DNA from: Pedobacter yonginensis
Lineage (GTDB): Bacteria > Bacteroidota > Bacteroidia > Sphingobacteriales > Sphingobacteriaceae
Reading direction: 5' to 3'
Length of the DNA: 64,000 bases
Assembly (NCBI RefSeq): GCF_003173595.1
Contig: NZ_QGNZ01000004.1
Location: 558,001 to 622,000, forward strand
The notes beneath the pieces were generated by a model that did no database searches, was not told the origin of the DNA, and was given only the letters and a program-made list of their open reading frames with translations. Each line of letters starts with the position of its first letter. The first letter of the stretch is position 1. Below are positions 25,554 through 33,639 of this stretch, piece by piece. The position numbers and the translations under genes are program-made.

Positions 25554-26984
25554 ATGAAAAAACAATTATTACTTTGCGCAATGAGCGTAGTGGTTTTCTT
25601 AGCAAGTTGTTCAAAAAATACTGTTGAAGAAGATATCAACCCGCCATTAGCTGCCAATACGGTAGAAGTTTCGGGCGATTTAACGGCTAACACCTCTTGG
25701 ACTGCAGATAAGATTTATGTATTAAAGGGAAATGTTTTTGTAACCAATAATGCAACTTTAAACATTGCTGCAGGAACAATCATCAAAGGTGATAAAGCTA
25801 CAAAAGGTGCTTTAGTTATTACTAGAGGTGCTAAAATCAATGCAGTAGGTACGGTTGATAAACCAATTGTATTTACTTCAAGTATTGCTAGTGGTGCCCG
25901 CAAAGAAGGTGATTGGGGAGGTGTAATTTTATTAGGTAAAGCACAAAACAATTTAGGTACTTCTGTGCCAATAGAAGGTATATCTGATGCTACTGATAAA
26001 GGTAAGCACGGTGGTACTGATAATGCAGATAATTCTGGTACAATGAAATATGTGCGTATTGAGTACGCTGGTATCGCACTAAGTCCTGATAATGAGATTA
26101 ACGGATTAACTTTTGGCTCGGTAGGTTCAGGTACAACAATTGATTATATTGAAGTTTATCGTTCAGGTGATGATGCTTTCGAATGGTTTGGTGGTGCTGT
26201 AAACTGTACGCACTTATTAGCTATTGATTCATGGGATGACGATTTCGATACAGACAATGGTTTCTCAGGAAAAGTTCAATTTGGTTTAGCACAACGTTTA
26301 GCTGTAACTGCCGATGTTTCAGGATCAAATGGTTTCGAATCAGATAACAACGCCGCTGGTGATAATGCTGTTCCTCAAACCTCTGCTGTGTTCTCTAACA
26401 TGACAATTTTAGGCCCAGTGGGTTCAGGTGGTAGCAGCATTAATGCTAACTTCCAACACGGTGCTCAAATTCGTCGTAACTCGGCAATTAGTATTTTCAA
26501 TTCTGTAATTGTAGGTTATACTGAAGGTATTTTCTATGATGATGCATTACCTGCTGGTGGAACATTAAACTCTTCAGGAAATCTTGTTGCTGGCAGATCA
26601 GTATTCGCTAACAACTTAATTTACAATAGCAATAGCAAATCAAATCAAGTAAAAGCTTCTAATGCCACGGCTTTAGCACTTGTTAATCCATTATTAGTAG
26701 CTGTAAATATTTTTGACCCAGCGGCTTTAGCGGCAAGCATCTTTACTGATCCATATAAATATTCAGCAGATTTAGTTGCAACAGCTCGCGTTGGTACACC
26801 TAACTTCACAGTGGTTGCGAGTTCAGCAGCAGCAAGTGGAGCGGCATTCACAAACGCAAAATTAACGGCTGGCTTCACATCAGTAGCTTATAAAGGTGCT
26901 TTTGGTTCTGAAAACTGGGCTTCTGGTTGGGCGCATTTCGATCCTCAAACATTAGCTTATACTACGCCAGGTGCAGTAAAATAA
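25554..26984 (+). CDS. Beta-helix-type outer-surface lipoprotein paired with the TonB receptor
   Basis: 476 residues. The N-terminus MKKQLLLCAMSVVVFLASCSK has a lipobox ending at Cys19, so the protein is lipidated. The body is rich in short Asn/Gly/Thr/Val segments such as YVLKGNVFVTNNATLNIAAGTIIKGD and TRGAKINAVGTVDKPIVFTS, which look like rungs of a right-handed parallel beta-helix. No catalytic motif is recognised. It follows the TonB receptor in the same direction with its own similar control region, so both are probably co-induced; a role in capturing or processing the receptor's ligand is inference. Confidence 0.8.
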   Translation: MKKQLLLCAMSVVVFLASCSKNTVEEDINPPLAANTVEVSGDLTANTSWTADKIYVLKGNVFVTNNATLNIAAGTIIKGDKATKGALVITRGAKINAVGTVDKPIVFTSSIASGARKEGDWGGVILLGKAQNNLGTSVPIEGISDATDKGKHGGTDNADNSGTMKYVRIEYAGIALSPDNEINGLTFGSVGSGTTIDYIEVYRSGDDAFEWFGGAVNCTHLLAIDSWDDDFDTDNGFSGKVQFGLAQRLAVTADVSGSNGFESDNNAAGDNAVPQTSAVFSNMTILGPVGSGGSSINANFQHGAQIRRNSAISIFNSVIVGYTEGIFYDDALPAGGTLNSSGNLVAGRSVFANNLIYNSNSKSNQVKASNATALALVNPLLVAVNIFDPAALAASIFTDPYKYSADLVATARVGTPNFTVVASSAAASGAAFTNAKLTAGFTSVAYKGAFGSENWASGWAHFDPQTLAYTTPGAVK

Positions 26985-27002
26985 TTAAAACCTATAAACC
27001 AA

Positions 27003-27034
27003 AAAAGCCAGAAAATTATTTCTGGCTTTTTTGG
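27003..27034. terminator. Bidirectional terminator after the beta-helix lipoprotein
   Basis: AAAAGCCAGAAA (27003-27014) pairs with TTTCTGGCTTTT (27019-27030) around loop ATTA, with A and T runs on the two sides. Confidence 0.88.
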
Positions 27035-27183
27035 TTTAAAAAGAAATTCAATAGATCGTTTCAGCTGCTAACGCTAAGTGAGGCGTTCGTAAGTAACATC
27101 ATTGAATGCCTTTTCTATTGCTTCATGAAGGGCACAAATCTAAAGCTATGGGCTCTGAATCAGCAAAACTTAACGTAAATTCC

Positions 27184-27480
27184 TTAATTAGTTTCTACCT
27201 CTGCTTTTGTTTTTTTTACCGACTTCGGTCTAGCCGCCTTAGTTATAGCATCCACAGGGGGAGTCGTTTCCAATTCAACAGGCTCAAGCTCAGGTTTAGA
27301 CTCAATGGAAAGCTTTTTTACAATCTTTTTCGAGAATCTTTCTATCGCCTTATCTGATTTCTTAACCTTTCCAAGCTGAGCAATCAACTCTTTAATTTGT
27401 ACTGTTAAAGTTAATTCTAGCGCTTTTTTTTCTTTTTTATTGGCCGACTGGCTTTTTAATTTAGACTTACTTTTTTTCAT
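27184..27480 (-). CDS. Small Lys-rich protein of unknown function
   Basis: 98 residues. The N-terminus is strongly basic (MKKSKSKLKSQSANKKEKK), the middle is helical (LTLTVQIKELIAQLGKVKKSDKAIERFSKKIVKKL), and the C-terminus is Pro/Glu-rich before a last basic patch. No family recognised. The composition suits a nucleic-acid-binding or nucleoid-associated protein, but no motif establishes this. It stands alone on the minus strand. Confidence 0.65.
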   Translation of the reverse strand: MKKSKSKLKSQSANKKEKKALELTLTVQIKELIAQLGKVKKSDKAIERFSKKIVKKLSIESKPELEPVELETTPPVDAITKAARPKSVKKTKAEVETN

Positions 27481-27613
27481 ATACCTTTTGTGTGCTCAAA
27501 GATATGTTATCGTAAAATTAAATCCATATTATGATTATGTTAACAACATCTAATCGGGTTAACATACAAAATATTTAAGGTAGCTTTAAGAAAGTCTGAT
27601 TTTAATCACTGAA

Positions 27614-27775
27614 ATGATGAATGTAAATTATTTGATTGTAGCCGCAGTTCTAGCCATTGTTCTCGCCCTTATCATTTTCATTATTCGCAGGAATAAGAAA
27701 GATGAAAAGAAATTCGAGCAAGATGTAATCGATACAGAACTTGGGCCAGAAAAAGATGATAAAGAGAATGCCTAA
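27614..27775 (+). CDS. 53-residue single-span membrane protein
   Basis: Begins with two ATGs (27614, 27617) and ends with TAA at 27773-27775. Residues ~6-24 (YLIVAAVLAIVLALIIFII) form a membrane helix; the rest is charged (RRNKKDEKKFEQDV...EKDDKENA) and probably cytoplasmic. A TAGCTTTA element at 27581-27588 may be its -7 box. Similar tiny membrane proteins are common in Bacteroidota and have no known role. Confidence 0.6.
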   Translation: MMNVNYLIVAAVLAIVLALIIFIIRRNKKDEKKFEQDVIDTELGPEKDDKENA

Positions 27776-27972
27776 AAATGTGTTCCCCGCACAATCTCGC
27801 CACCTAAATCTAACGTGTTTTGAAACTCCTCTAAATACTGAAGTAGGTGTCTTTCTGCATTAGCAAATGACGTAAAGGTGGATGCTGGCCGGTTGCCATC
27901 CAAATGGCTTTTACTTTTGTAGTACAAACTCGTTTGAAACACAAAAACTTTTTCATCAGATATTGGAGACAT
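27772..27972 (-). CDS. Possible 66-residue hypothetical protein
   Basis: An open frame with protein-like composition (MSPISDEKVFVFQTSLYYKS, ANAERHLLQYLEEFQNTL). It overlaps the convergent small membrane-protein gene by four bases. The alternative longer frame 27831-28046 on the same DNA is richer in Cys/Trp and looks like a shadow. No family recognised. Confidence 0.45.
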   Translation of the reverse strand: MSPISDEKVFVFQTSLYYKSKSHLDGNRPASTFTSFANAERHLLQYLEEFQNTLDLGGEIVRGTHF

Positions 27973-28125
27973 GATTCTAGCCTTAACGGGATGATATGAA
28001 TTTCAACAAAGTATTCTTTTATGATGGTATAAATTACAGCTGACATAGGGATTGTTAATAGTTAATTCAATTTAAGTATTTAAATATACCTCCAATCTAC
28101 AACGATTGAGTGTGTTATTGATAAG

Positions 28126-28165
28126 ATAACATCAATTTAACATTGAATTAATTTTATTTTAACTT
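28126..28165 (+). promoter_or_regulatory. Four 11-bp-phased TTAACAT-like half-sites
   Basis: ATAACAT (28126), TTAACAT (28137), TTAATTT (28148) and TTAACTT (28159) are exactly 11 bases apart. No TAnnTTTG element follows at the distance seen in the other two arrays, and the only plus-strand gene nearby lies upstream. The target is unclear; binding may act on the minus-strand small gene ending at 27972 or may be non-functional. Confidence 0.45.
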
Positions 28166-28179
28166 CAATCTGGCATACG

Positions 28180-29385
28180 TTATTTCTTAATTGGCTCGTA
28201 AGCATACACAATCTCATATTTAATGTGCTTAAGGTCAACGGCAACCTCACCAATTCTTAAATCCGTGGCTTGGGGCGTTGGCTCGCAGAAAGAATACTTT
28301 TTGCCTTTATATGTAATGTATTGGCCTATCGGTTTTTCAAACTGTACCGCCATGGTTAAGTGGGTGGGGTAGAGGATTGCAATCATCGGCAAATCATAAA
28401 TTTCTTTTACCAAAAAGAAAAACAAGCCCGCCCGATCATCACAGTCGCTGTACTTATTGAGCAAGGTTTGTTCGGGAGATAAACGTTTCTCTTTCCCGAA
28501 ATTCTGTTCGTCGTTTTCATACAGAAAAGCATAGCGCGTAAACCTCATCAAATAATCTACACCTTTTTTCTGATTCATCCCCTTTAAGTTGTTTTTTAAA
28601 ATAGGAATTAGAGAGCTATACGTTTCTCTACTGATGGGAATATTAAAATAGGTTTCAAAATCAACAATGGGATAGTTTTTAAAAATGGCTTCCACATTTT
28701 CATTTACCCTTAATTTGAAATGATATATTTTCTGGCGGTAATTAAATTCCACGTCTTTTTCTTCATAACTCTCTGGCTTAAAATCCGGCATCCTGGTCAC
28801 TTTGTAAGAAAAGGAATTTTTTGCCTCCGGGAAGCTTAGGTTTATGGGCTTGTAGGTATCAGCTTGCTTAAATAGCTTTCCGTAATCATGATAATTTAAA
28901 CACATGTACTTCTGTCCATCAATCATAAAGAACGGAATATCACTAATGTCTTCATCGTTCCGAACGTAAAAAATAATCTGTTCGTTGCCCACCGCTATTC
29001 GTGCATCATAACCACACTTGTTTAGTAAATACCACTTATAGAGGGTGTATCGAAAATAATTATCGGCCTTAGGGCTAACTTGTTCAGCTGTTTTCCTAAT
29101 CAGTTGATAGTAAATCCAATCGTTTAAATTGTATTTGTTTTTGTATTCTTTTAACGAAACAATGAGTGAGGTGGGATTATTTAAGTTGATTTGCTTATAA
29201 AATTCTATAACTGCATTTGGGGATGCAATTTTTGGGGTGTTAATTTCAGAAGAAGAATCCGTACTGAAATTGAAGGTGCCATTATAAAAATCAAAAGAAT
29301 GGTTTTGCGCAGCAACCGTAAAAAATTCTACAGAAATGCACATTAAGAAAAATGTATTTAAAAAATATTTGCAAACCCTACTCAT
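28180..29385 (-). CDS. Secreted protein with transglutaminase-like domain
   Basis: 401 residues from the ATG at 29385 (MSRVCKYFLNTFFLMCISVEFFTVAAQ, a good signal peptide); the frame continues 19 residues upstream but those look non-coding. The C-terminal ~110 residues resemble a transglutaminase/cysteine-peptidase core: the catalytic-type Cys in KYSDCDDRAGLFFFL, a His in PTHLTMAV, and CEPTPQATDLRIGE. The N-terminal ~280 residues have no recognised domain. Such proteins act in the periplasm on peptide or peptidoglycan substrates; the exact role is unknown. The 29472-29489 half-sites lie upstream. Confidence 0.75.
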   Translation of the reverse strand: MSRVCKYFLNTFFLMCISVEFFTVAAQNHSFDFYNGTFNFSTDSSSEINTPKIASPNAVIEFYKQINLNNPTSLIVSLKEYKNKYNLNDWIYYQLIRKTAEQVSPKADNYFRYTLYKWYLLNKCGYDARIAVGNEQIIFYVRNDEDISDIPFFMIDGQKYMCLNYHDYGKLFKQADTYKPINLSFPEAKNSFSYKVTRMPDFKPESYEEKDVEFNYRQKIYHFKLRVNENVEAIFKNYPIVDFETYFNIPISRETYSSLIPILKNNLKGMNQKKGVDYLMRFTRYAFLYENDEQNFGKEKRLSPEQTLLNKYSDCDDRAGLFFFLVKEIYDLPMIAILYPTHLTMAVQFEKPIGQYITYKGKKYSFCEPTPQATDLRIGEVAVDLKHIKYEIVYAYEPIKK

Positions 29386-29471
29386 CAATCGCTTAAATAT
29401 TTGGTTAAATAAATTTAACCATAAATAATACAAAAGCAACAATTTCTTTATGTGAGGAATAGACCTTTAAG

Positions 29472-29489
29472 TTAACATAAAATTAACAT
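29472..29489 (+). promoter_or_regulatory. Perfect pair of TTAACAT half-sites, 11 bp apart
   Basis: TTAACAT-AAAA-TTAACAT at 29472-29489, the cleanest PhoB-box-like direct repeat in the window. It lies between the two minus-strand genes 28180-29385 and 29500-30327 but reads in the plus direction, opposite to both. No -7 element follows on plus. Confidence 0.45.
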
Positions 29490-29499
29490 TAGGTGGGTT

Positions 29500-30327
29500 T
29501 TACATGGATTGATGGGTTTCATTTTTAGCCAAGCCATATAAGGAAGTTCTCAAAAATTTCAATAAAGAAACGTTGCAATTTCTACAACCTATATTTTCAA
29601 TAAAAATGGGTCTACCAATTCTGATTTTAAGTACATGGCCCTTTTTGTTAAAAAGTTCAGATATCAGTTTTGCAGTTTGCAATGAAGGATGAATTAATTT
29701 TAACAAACTAAAAAACAGGCCATTATTGCCATGAAAATAAACGGGTAAAATGGGCACATTTGCCTTTGATATGATTTTGCCAACCACGGGGTGCCACTCC
29801 CGATCTGTAATTTGGTTGGTTTTTATCTTATAGGAGGAAACTTCACCAGCGGGAAAAATGGCGACGGGTTGTCCAGCTTTCAAAGCGTTTAAGGTCGTTT
29901 TCAGTCCACTTATACTCGAAGCATCGATCACGTTTTCAAAAGGGTTAACCGCAATGATGCACTTCTCTAAATTTGGAATTTTCTTCAGCAGAAAGTTTCC
30001 CATAAATAGCGTATCTGGTCTGTGTTTTGCTAAAGTGCTCAATAAAGCCAACGACTCAATTGCACCGTAAGGATGATTGGCAATTGCGATAAATGCACCA
30101 TGCTGTGGAATGTTAATTAAATCACGTGCATCAACTTCTAATCTTACCCCTAAAATTTCTAGCAAATGAGTGGCAAATTCCTGCCCTTCAAGCTCATTCG
30201 CATCTTTAATAATCCCATTAAAATCGTTAATTTTTAAAAACTTCATTAAAAAAGAAGCCAAACCAGGAATAGGCACATTGCAAATGCCTGTTGCCTTAGA
30301 AAAATTTTCTTTAGAGATTACCGTCAT
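29500..30327 (-). CDS. 1-acyl-glycerol-3-phosphate acyltransferase-like (OlsA-type) protein
   Basis: 275 residues of the PlsC-like acyltransferase fold. The catalytic block reads FIAIANHPYGAIESLA (about residues 82-97), a variant of the HxxxxD motif in which the Asp position is replaced, as in OlsF-type enzymes; the phosphate-binding block is VAIFPAGEVSS (about 155). It is clearly paralogous to the N-terminal half of the next protein (30670-32421): both share GVP/P.ANHPYG, FENV..SSISGLKTT and FHGNNG. Likely O-acylates a lyso-aminolipid or lysophosphatidate; the substrate is inferred. Confidence 0.85.
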   Translation of the reverse strand: MTVISKENFSKATGICNVPIPGLASFLMKFLKINDFNGIIKDANELEGQEFATHLLEILGVRLEVDARDLINIPQHGAFIAIANHPYGAIESLALLSTLAKHRPDTLFMGNFLLKKIPNLEKCIIAVNPFENVIDASSISGLKTTLNALKAGQPVAIFPAGEVSSYKIKTNQITDREWHPVVGKIISKANVPILPVYFHGNNGLFFSLLKLIHPSLQTAKLISELFNKKGHVLKIRIGRPIFIENIGCRNCNVSLLKFLRTSLYGLAKNETHQSM

Positions 30328-30534
30328 AGATTGAATTTAAAAAAATTGATTAATCAAAATCAACCTGCTTAAGAAGGAGTTAAATGGTTTGAGCTAAATA
30401 CAAGTTTGGAAACATTCGATGCTCATAAATCGAAAGGGTATCGCAGCTCATACAGAGTATTTAAAGATAATAGATTAATGTGAAAGTATTCGGTATTTAT
30501 TTGTTAAGGAATGGTATAAATAAATATCCAACAA

Positions 30535-30579
30535 ATAACATTTCATTAATATCAAATTAACAAGGCCAGCTTACTTTTG
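30535..30579 (+). promoter_or_regulatory. PhoB-box-like half-sites and plus-strand -7 element
   Basis: ATAACAT (30535), TTAATAT (30546) and TTAACAA (30557) are 11 bases apart; a fourth, degenerate position (30568) keeps the phase. TACTTTTG at 30572-30579 matches TAnnTTTG and starts 4 bases after that position, as in the two strong arrays. It would drive a plus-strand transcript toward 30586-30660, where no protein gene exists. Confidence 0.45.
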
Positions 30580-30585
30580 TGGTAT

Positions 30586-30660
30586 AAATATTTGGTTAGT
30601 ATTTATAAAGTTTAGGTTAGTTGATAATAAAAAACCCAGATGGATGTCTGGGTTTTTTTA
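30586..30660 (+). ncRNA. Candidate small RNA ending at a terminator
   Basis: From the putative promoter above, transcription would run ~75 bases into the hairpin AAACCCAGA-TGGATG-TCTGGGTTT (30632-30655) with a T run. No ORF is present. The same hairpin also works as terminator of the minus-strand gene 30670-32421, so the small RNA is speculative. The rest of 30328-30669 shows nothing else I can identify. Confidence 0.2.
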
Positions 30661-30662
30661 TT
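30632..30662. terminator. Hairpin terminator downstream of olsF-like gene
   Basis: AAACCCAGA (30632-30640) and TCTGGGTTT (30647-30655) form a 9 bp stem with loop TGGATG. A-rich DNA on the left and T-rich on the right allow termination in both directions; on the minus strand it ends the transcript of 30670-32421. Confidence 0.85.
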
Positions 30663-30669
30663 TTAAAAA

Positions 30670-32421
30670 TTACAAGTTCTTGCCGAGTTTTTCCAGCATC
30701 TCTGGCGGAATGTTATGCGTATCTACAACCAGAAATCCATCCAAACAATCAGAAAATTTAGGATCGATATTAAATGAGATAATTTTTGCATTTAAGTTCA
30801 TATACTGTCTTAACAATACTGGAATCTTAATGTGTGAGTTTTCAATATCGCCAATAATGCTATCCAAATCTTTAAACGATTCGCTACTGTCAACCAAGGT
30901 ATCTGTAGAGATTGGCAATAAATCTGCCTTGAATTTATTTTTTGGTTTTACATATTTCGCCATCTCATAATCGAAATGGTTTTTGGTAATGTAATCTACA
31001 ATTAAGGCCTTACTGAATTTAGAAAAGTTGTTGCTAATACTCACCGGACCAAACATGTAACGATATTGAGGATTGTCTATCAAGTATTTCAAAATCCCTT
31101 TCCAGAGTAAAAACAAGGGAAGAGGTTTACCTTGATATTCTTTTCTAATCCACGATCGGCCGAGTTCAATGCCCTGTCTTAACATCGGATAAAACTGATC
31201 TTTCATCTTAAACAATTCGGAAAGATAGAAACCCCTTCTGCCCATGCTCTCTAAAATTTCGTCGCCTTTACCAATACGATAGGCACCTACAATGTTTTCA
31301 AGTTCCTTATCCCAAATAAACAAGTGGTTGTAGTAGATGTCGTAATTGTCAAGGTCGATTTTTTTATTCGTTCCTTCGCCAACCTCTCTAAAAGTAATCT
31401 CTCTTAACCTACCAATTTCTCTTAAGGTGTTTGGAATTTTTAAGGTCGGCACGATATACACTTCGTAGTTTTTCTCAGTCCAAACCTTAAAGTCTTCTAG
31501 AGTCTGCACCTCTTGTTTAATCAGTTCTCTAGAGGTTTCTTCAATAATTTCGGCAGGTTTTTTCTTAATTTTAAATAAGTTTAATGGATTAAAAAGCTTT
31601 TTCTCCTTATCCAAGCCAATGCCTAATGCATAGGTACGCGCACGCAGAAAGTCCATTAACTTATTAGTACTGTTCATGTGCGAAATTTCTGAAATCGAAA
31701 TTGGTTTCCCGATTCTTACTTGTATGGTAAGCCCTTGTTTGTTCAAAAATTCTGAAGGCAGTTTTGCCGTGCGTAACGTTGGGTGTATAAAACTTAAAAT
31801 GTTAAAGAAAACGCCATTGTTGCCATGGAAATAAATAGGTACTACCGGAACCTTTGCTTTGGCAATCAGCTTTCCAACAACAGGATGCCACATTCTATCG
31901 GTAACCTGTTGTGCATCCAATTTAAAAGTAGAAACTTCGCCAGCAGGGAAAATACCAATCGGTGTGCCACTCCTTAATAAATCGAAAGTCGTTTTTAAAC
32001 CGCTAATGCTCGATGAATGCTGCACATTTTCGAACGGATTAACGGCCACAAAAAATTCATCAAGATTTGGGATTTTCTTTAAAATAAAGTTAACCATGAC
32101 CTTGGCATCAGGCCTAACGGTACATAAAAGCTTTACAAGTGCCAAACCTTCCACACCACCGTATGGGTGGTTTGCAATGGCTATAAATGGCCCTGTTTTT
32201 GGAATGCTATTCAAATCTTCCTCATCAAAATCTATAGAAACACCAATGGTTTCTAAAATTTTATCTACGAATTCTAGGCCCTTAAAATGCTGATTTTGAG
32301 AGAACACATCGTTGATGTCATTCAGTTTCATCAGCTCCATCATCAAACCTGCTAATCCAGGCACACCAAGTTTATCAATCTTTGTCGCCTTAGCAAATTC
32401 TGAGGTCGTAATGATCTTCAT
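30670..32421 (-). CDS. Bifunctional acyltransferase, OlsF-like (PlsC domain + OlsB-type GNAT domain)
   Basis: 583 residues. The N-terminal ~270 residues are a PlsC-like acyltransferase (FIAIANHPYGGVEGLALV near residue 78; IGIFPAGEVSTFK near 154; FHGNNGVFF). The C-terminal ~280 residues resemble the OlsB/hemolysin-like GNAT domain (REITFREVGEGTNKK, DLDNYDIYYNHLFIWDKE, VGAYRIGKGDEI, GPVSISNNFS). OlsF enzymes N-acylate ornithine or glycine with a 3-hydroxy fatty acid and then O-acylate the product, making phosphorus-free aminolipids that replace phospholipids, often under phosphate limitation. Order and length fit. The neighbouring 275-residue paralogue shares the first domain only. Confidence 0.85.
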   Translation of the reverse strand: MKIITTSEFAKATKIDKLGVPGLAGLMMELMKLNDINDVFSQNQHFKGLEFVDKILETIGVSIDFDEEDLNSIPKTGPFIAIANHPYGGVEGLALVKLLCTVRPDAKVMVNFILKKIPNLDEFFVAVNPFENVQHSSSISGLKTTFDLLRSGTPIGIFPAGEVSTFKLDAQQVTDRMWHPVVGKLIAKAKVPVVPIYFHGNNGVFFNILSFIHPTLRTAKLPSEFLNKQGLTIQVRIGKPISISEISHMNSTNKLMDFLRARTYALGIGLDKEKKLFNPLNLFKIKKKPAEIIEETSRELIKQEVQTLEDFKVWTEKNYEVYIVPTLKIPNTLREIGRLREITFREVGEGTNKKIDLDNYDIYYNHLFIWDKELENIVGAYRIGKGDEILESMGRRGFYLSELFKMKDQFYPMLRQGIELGRSWIRKEYQGKPLPLFLLWKGILKYLIDNPQYRYMFGPVSISNNFSKFSKALIVDYITKNHFDYEMAKYVKPKNKFKADLLPISTDTLVDSSESFKDLDSIIGDIENSHIKIPVLLRQYMNLNAKIISFNIDPKFSDCLDGFLVVDTHNIPPEMLEKLGKNL

Positions 32422-32519
32422 ATAAAATATCTGTTAGGATGTTGATTTGCCAAACCCATTGAGTTTTGCAATCCCAAAAATAAGATTTATATTTATAATA
32501 CACGTGTCATATCGCATCA

Positions 32520-33419
32520 ATGAGAATTTGGCTTAACAAACATTTTGGCTTCACCAAAGGAGAATTTAACGGATTGCTCCTCCTAATCATCATCATATTT
32601 GCTTTAAAAGCTACACCATTTATTTACGAACAATTCCATACAGCAGAAAAAGATGATCTAAATCTACTGGCGAAAATTCAGAAATTAGAGATTTCTGATC
32701 AGAATGATTTTCATTATGCCAGAGAGAGAATAGAAGAACTTGAGGCCACAAAAGAAACCAGGCTCTTTGCTTTCGATCCCAATACCATTGATGTTGAAGG
32801 ATGGCAAACCCTAGGTTTATCTGTAAAACAGGCAAGTTCCATTGTAAATTATCGCAATAAAGGAGGCAAGTTTTATAAAGCGGAAGATTTACAGAAAATG
32901 TATACCATTTCGCCAGATATGTACCAAAAGCTTTTGCCTTATGTTCATATTGAGAATCAAACATCAAATTATTCAAGCCATGCGCTCAAGTATGAAAAGA
33001 AAGAATATGCCAAAAAAGCTTTGGTTATTGTGGATGTGAATACCGCAGATTCTGCCCAACTGGATGAAGTTAAAGGAATTGGTGGCGCCTTTGCCAACCG
33101 AATTTTAAAATATCGTGAACGGTTAGGTGGTTTCTACAAAAAAGAACAACTGATGGAGGTTTACGGAATAGATTCGATAAAATATGCAGAAATCAAAAAT
33201 CAAATCTCCCTAAGCCCAGTAAAGCTTAAAACCATTAACCTAAATACGGCAGTATTTAACGATTTGAAATCTAATCCATATCTATCCTACAAACAAATCA
33301 ATGCCATTATTCAGTTCCGAAAACAACATGGTACCTTTTCTAGTCCAAGTGATTTGAAAAAAATTGCCATTCTCAATCAACAGATTATTGATAAAATTTC
33401 TCCTTACATCACTTTTTAA
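32520..33419 (+). CDS. Helix-hairpin-helix (ComEA-like) DNA-binding protein
   Basis: 299 residues. One membrane helix near the N-terminus (LLLLIIIIFALKATPFIYEQ, ~20-40). Then three helix-hairpin-helix modules: FDPNTIDVEGWQTLGL...QASSIVNYR (~80), VDVNTADSAQLDEVKGIGGAFANRILKYRERLGGFYKKEQL (~175), and NLNTAVFNDLKSNP..KQINAIIQFRKQHGTF (~240). HhH motifs bind the DNA backbone without sequence preference; in ComEA they take up DNA at the membrane. Competence function is not shown here. Confidence 0.9.
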   Translation: MRIWLNKHFGFTKGEFNGLLLLIIIIFALKATPFIYEQFHTAEKDDLNLLAKIQKLEISDQNDFHYARERIEELEATKETRLFAFDPNTIDVEGWQTLGLSVKQASSIVNYRNKGGKFYKAEDLQKMYTISPDMYQKLLPYVHIENQTSNYSSHALKYEKKEYAKKALVIVDVNTADSAQLDEVKGIGGAFANRILKYRERLGGFYKKEQLMEVYGIDSIKYAEIKNQISLSPVKLKTINLNTAVFNDLKSNPYLSYKQINAIIQFRKQHGTFSSPSDLKKIAILNQQIIDKISPYITF

Positions 33420-33639
33420 GTTTTCATCAACCTCACCCGAGCAAAAATGATGCGGACTGTCCCATTAAATGATTAAAAAAATAAAAAAACTTTCTCTTTG
33501 ATATTTCAAGCTTTCAAATTAATCGAATAACTAATTGAACCAAATACCATTTCATTCTACAATTGCACAAATATTTAATGGTAACTAACTATCAAATAAA
33601 TGTTTATAATTGCCTCAACTAGCTTAAAATATATACTTA

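Noticed and set aside
27537..27565. TTAACA motifs before the 53-residue membrane protein gene as a further Pho-like array
   Set aside because: The two best sites are 19 bases apart, not 11, and are out of phase with the -7 element.
27831..28046. 71-residue minus-strand frame
   Set aside because: Overlaps the more protein-like frame at 27772-27972 and is rich in Cys, Trp and Lys in a way that suggests a chance frame.
30644..30970. 108-residue plus-strand frame
   Set aside because: Antisense shadow of the C-terminal end of the OlsF-like gene, crossing its terminator.
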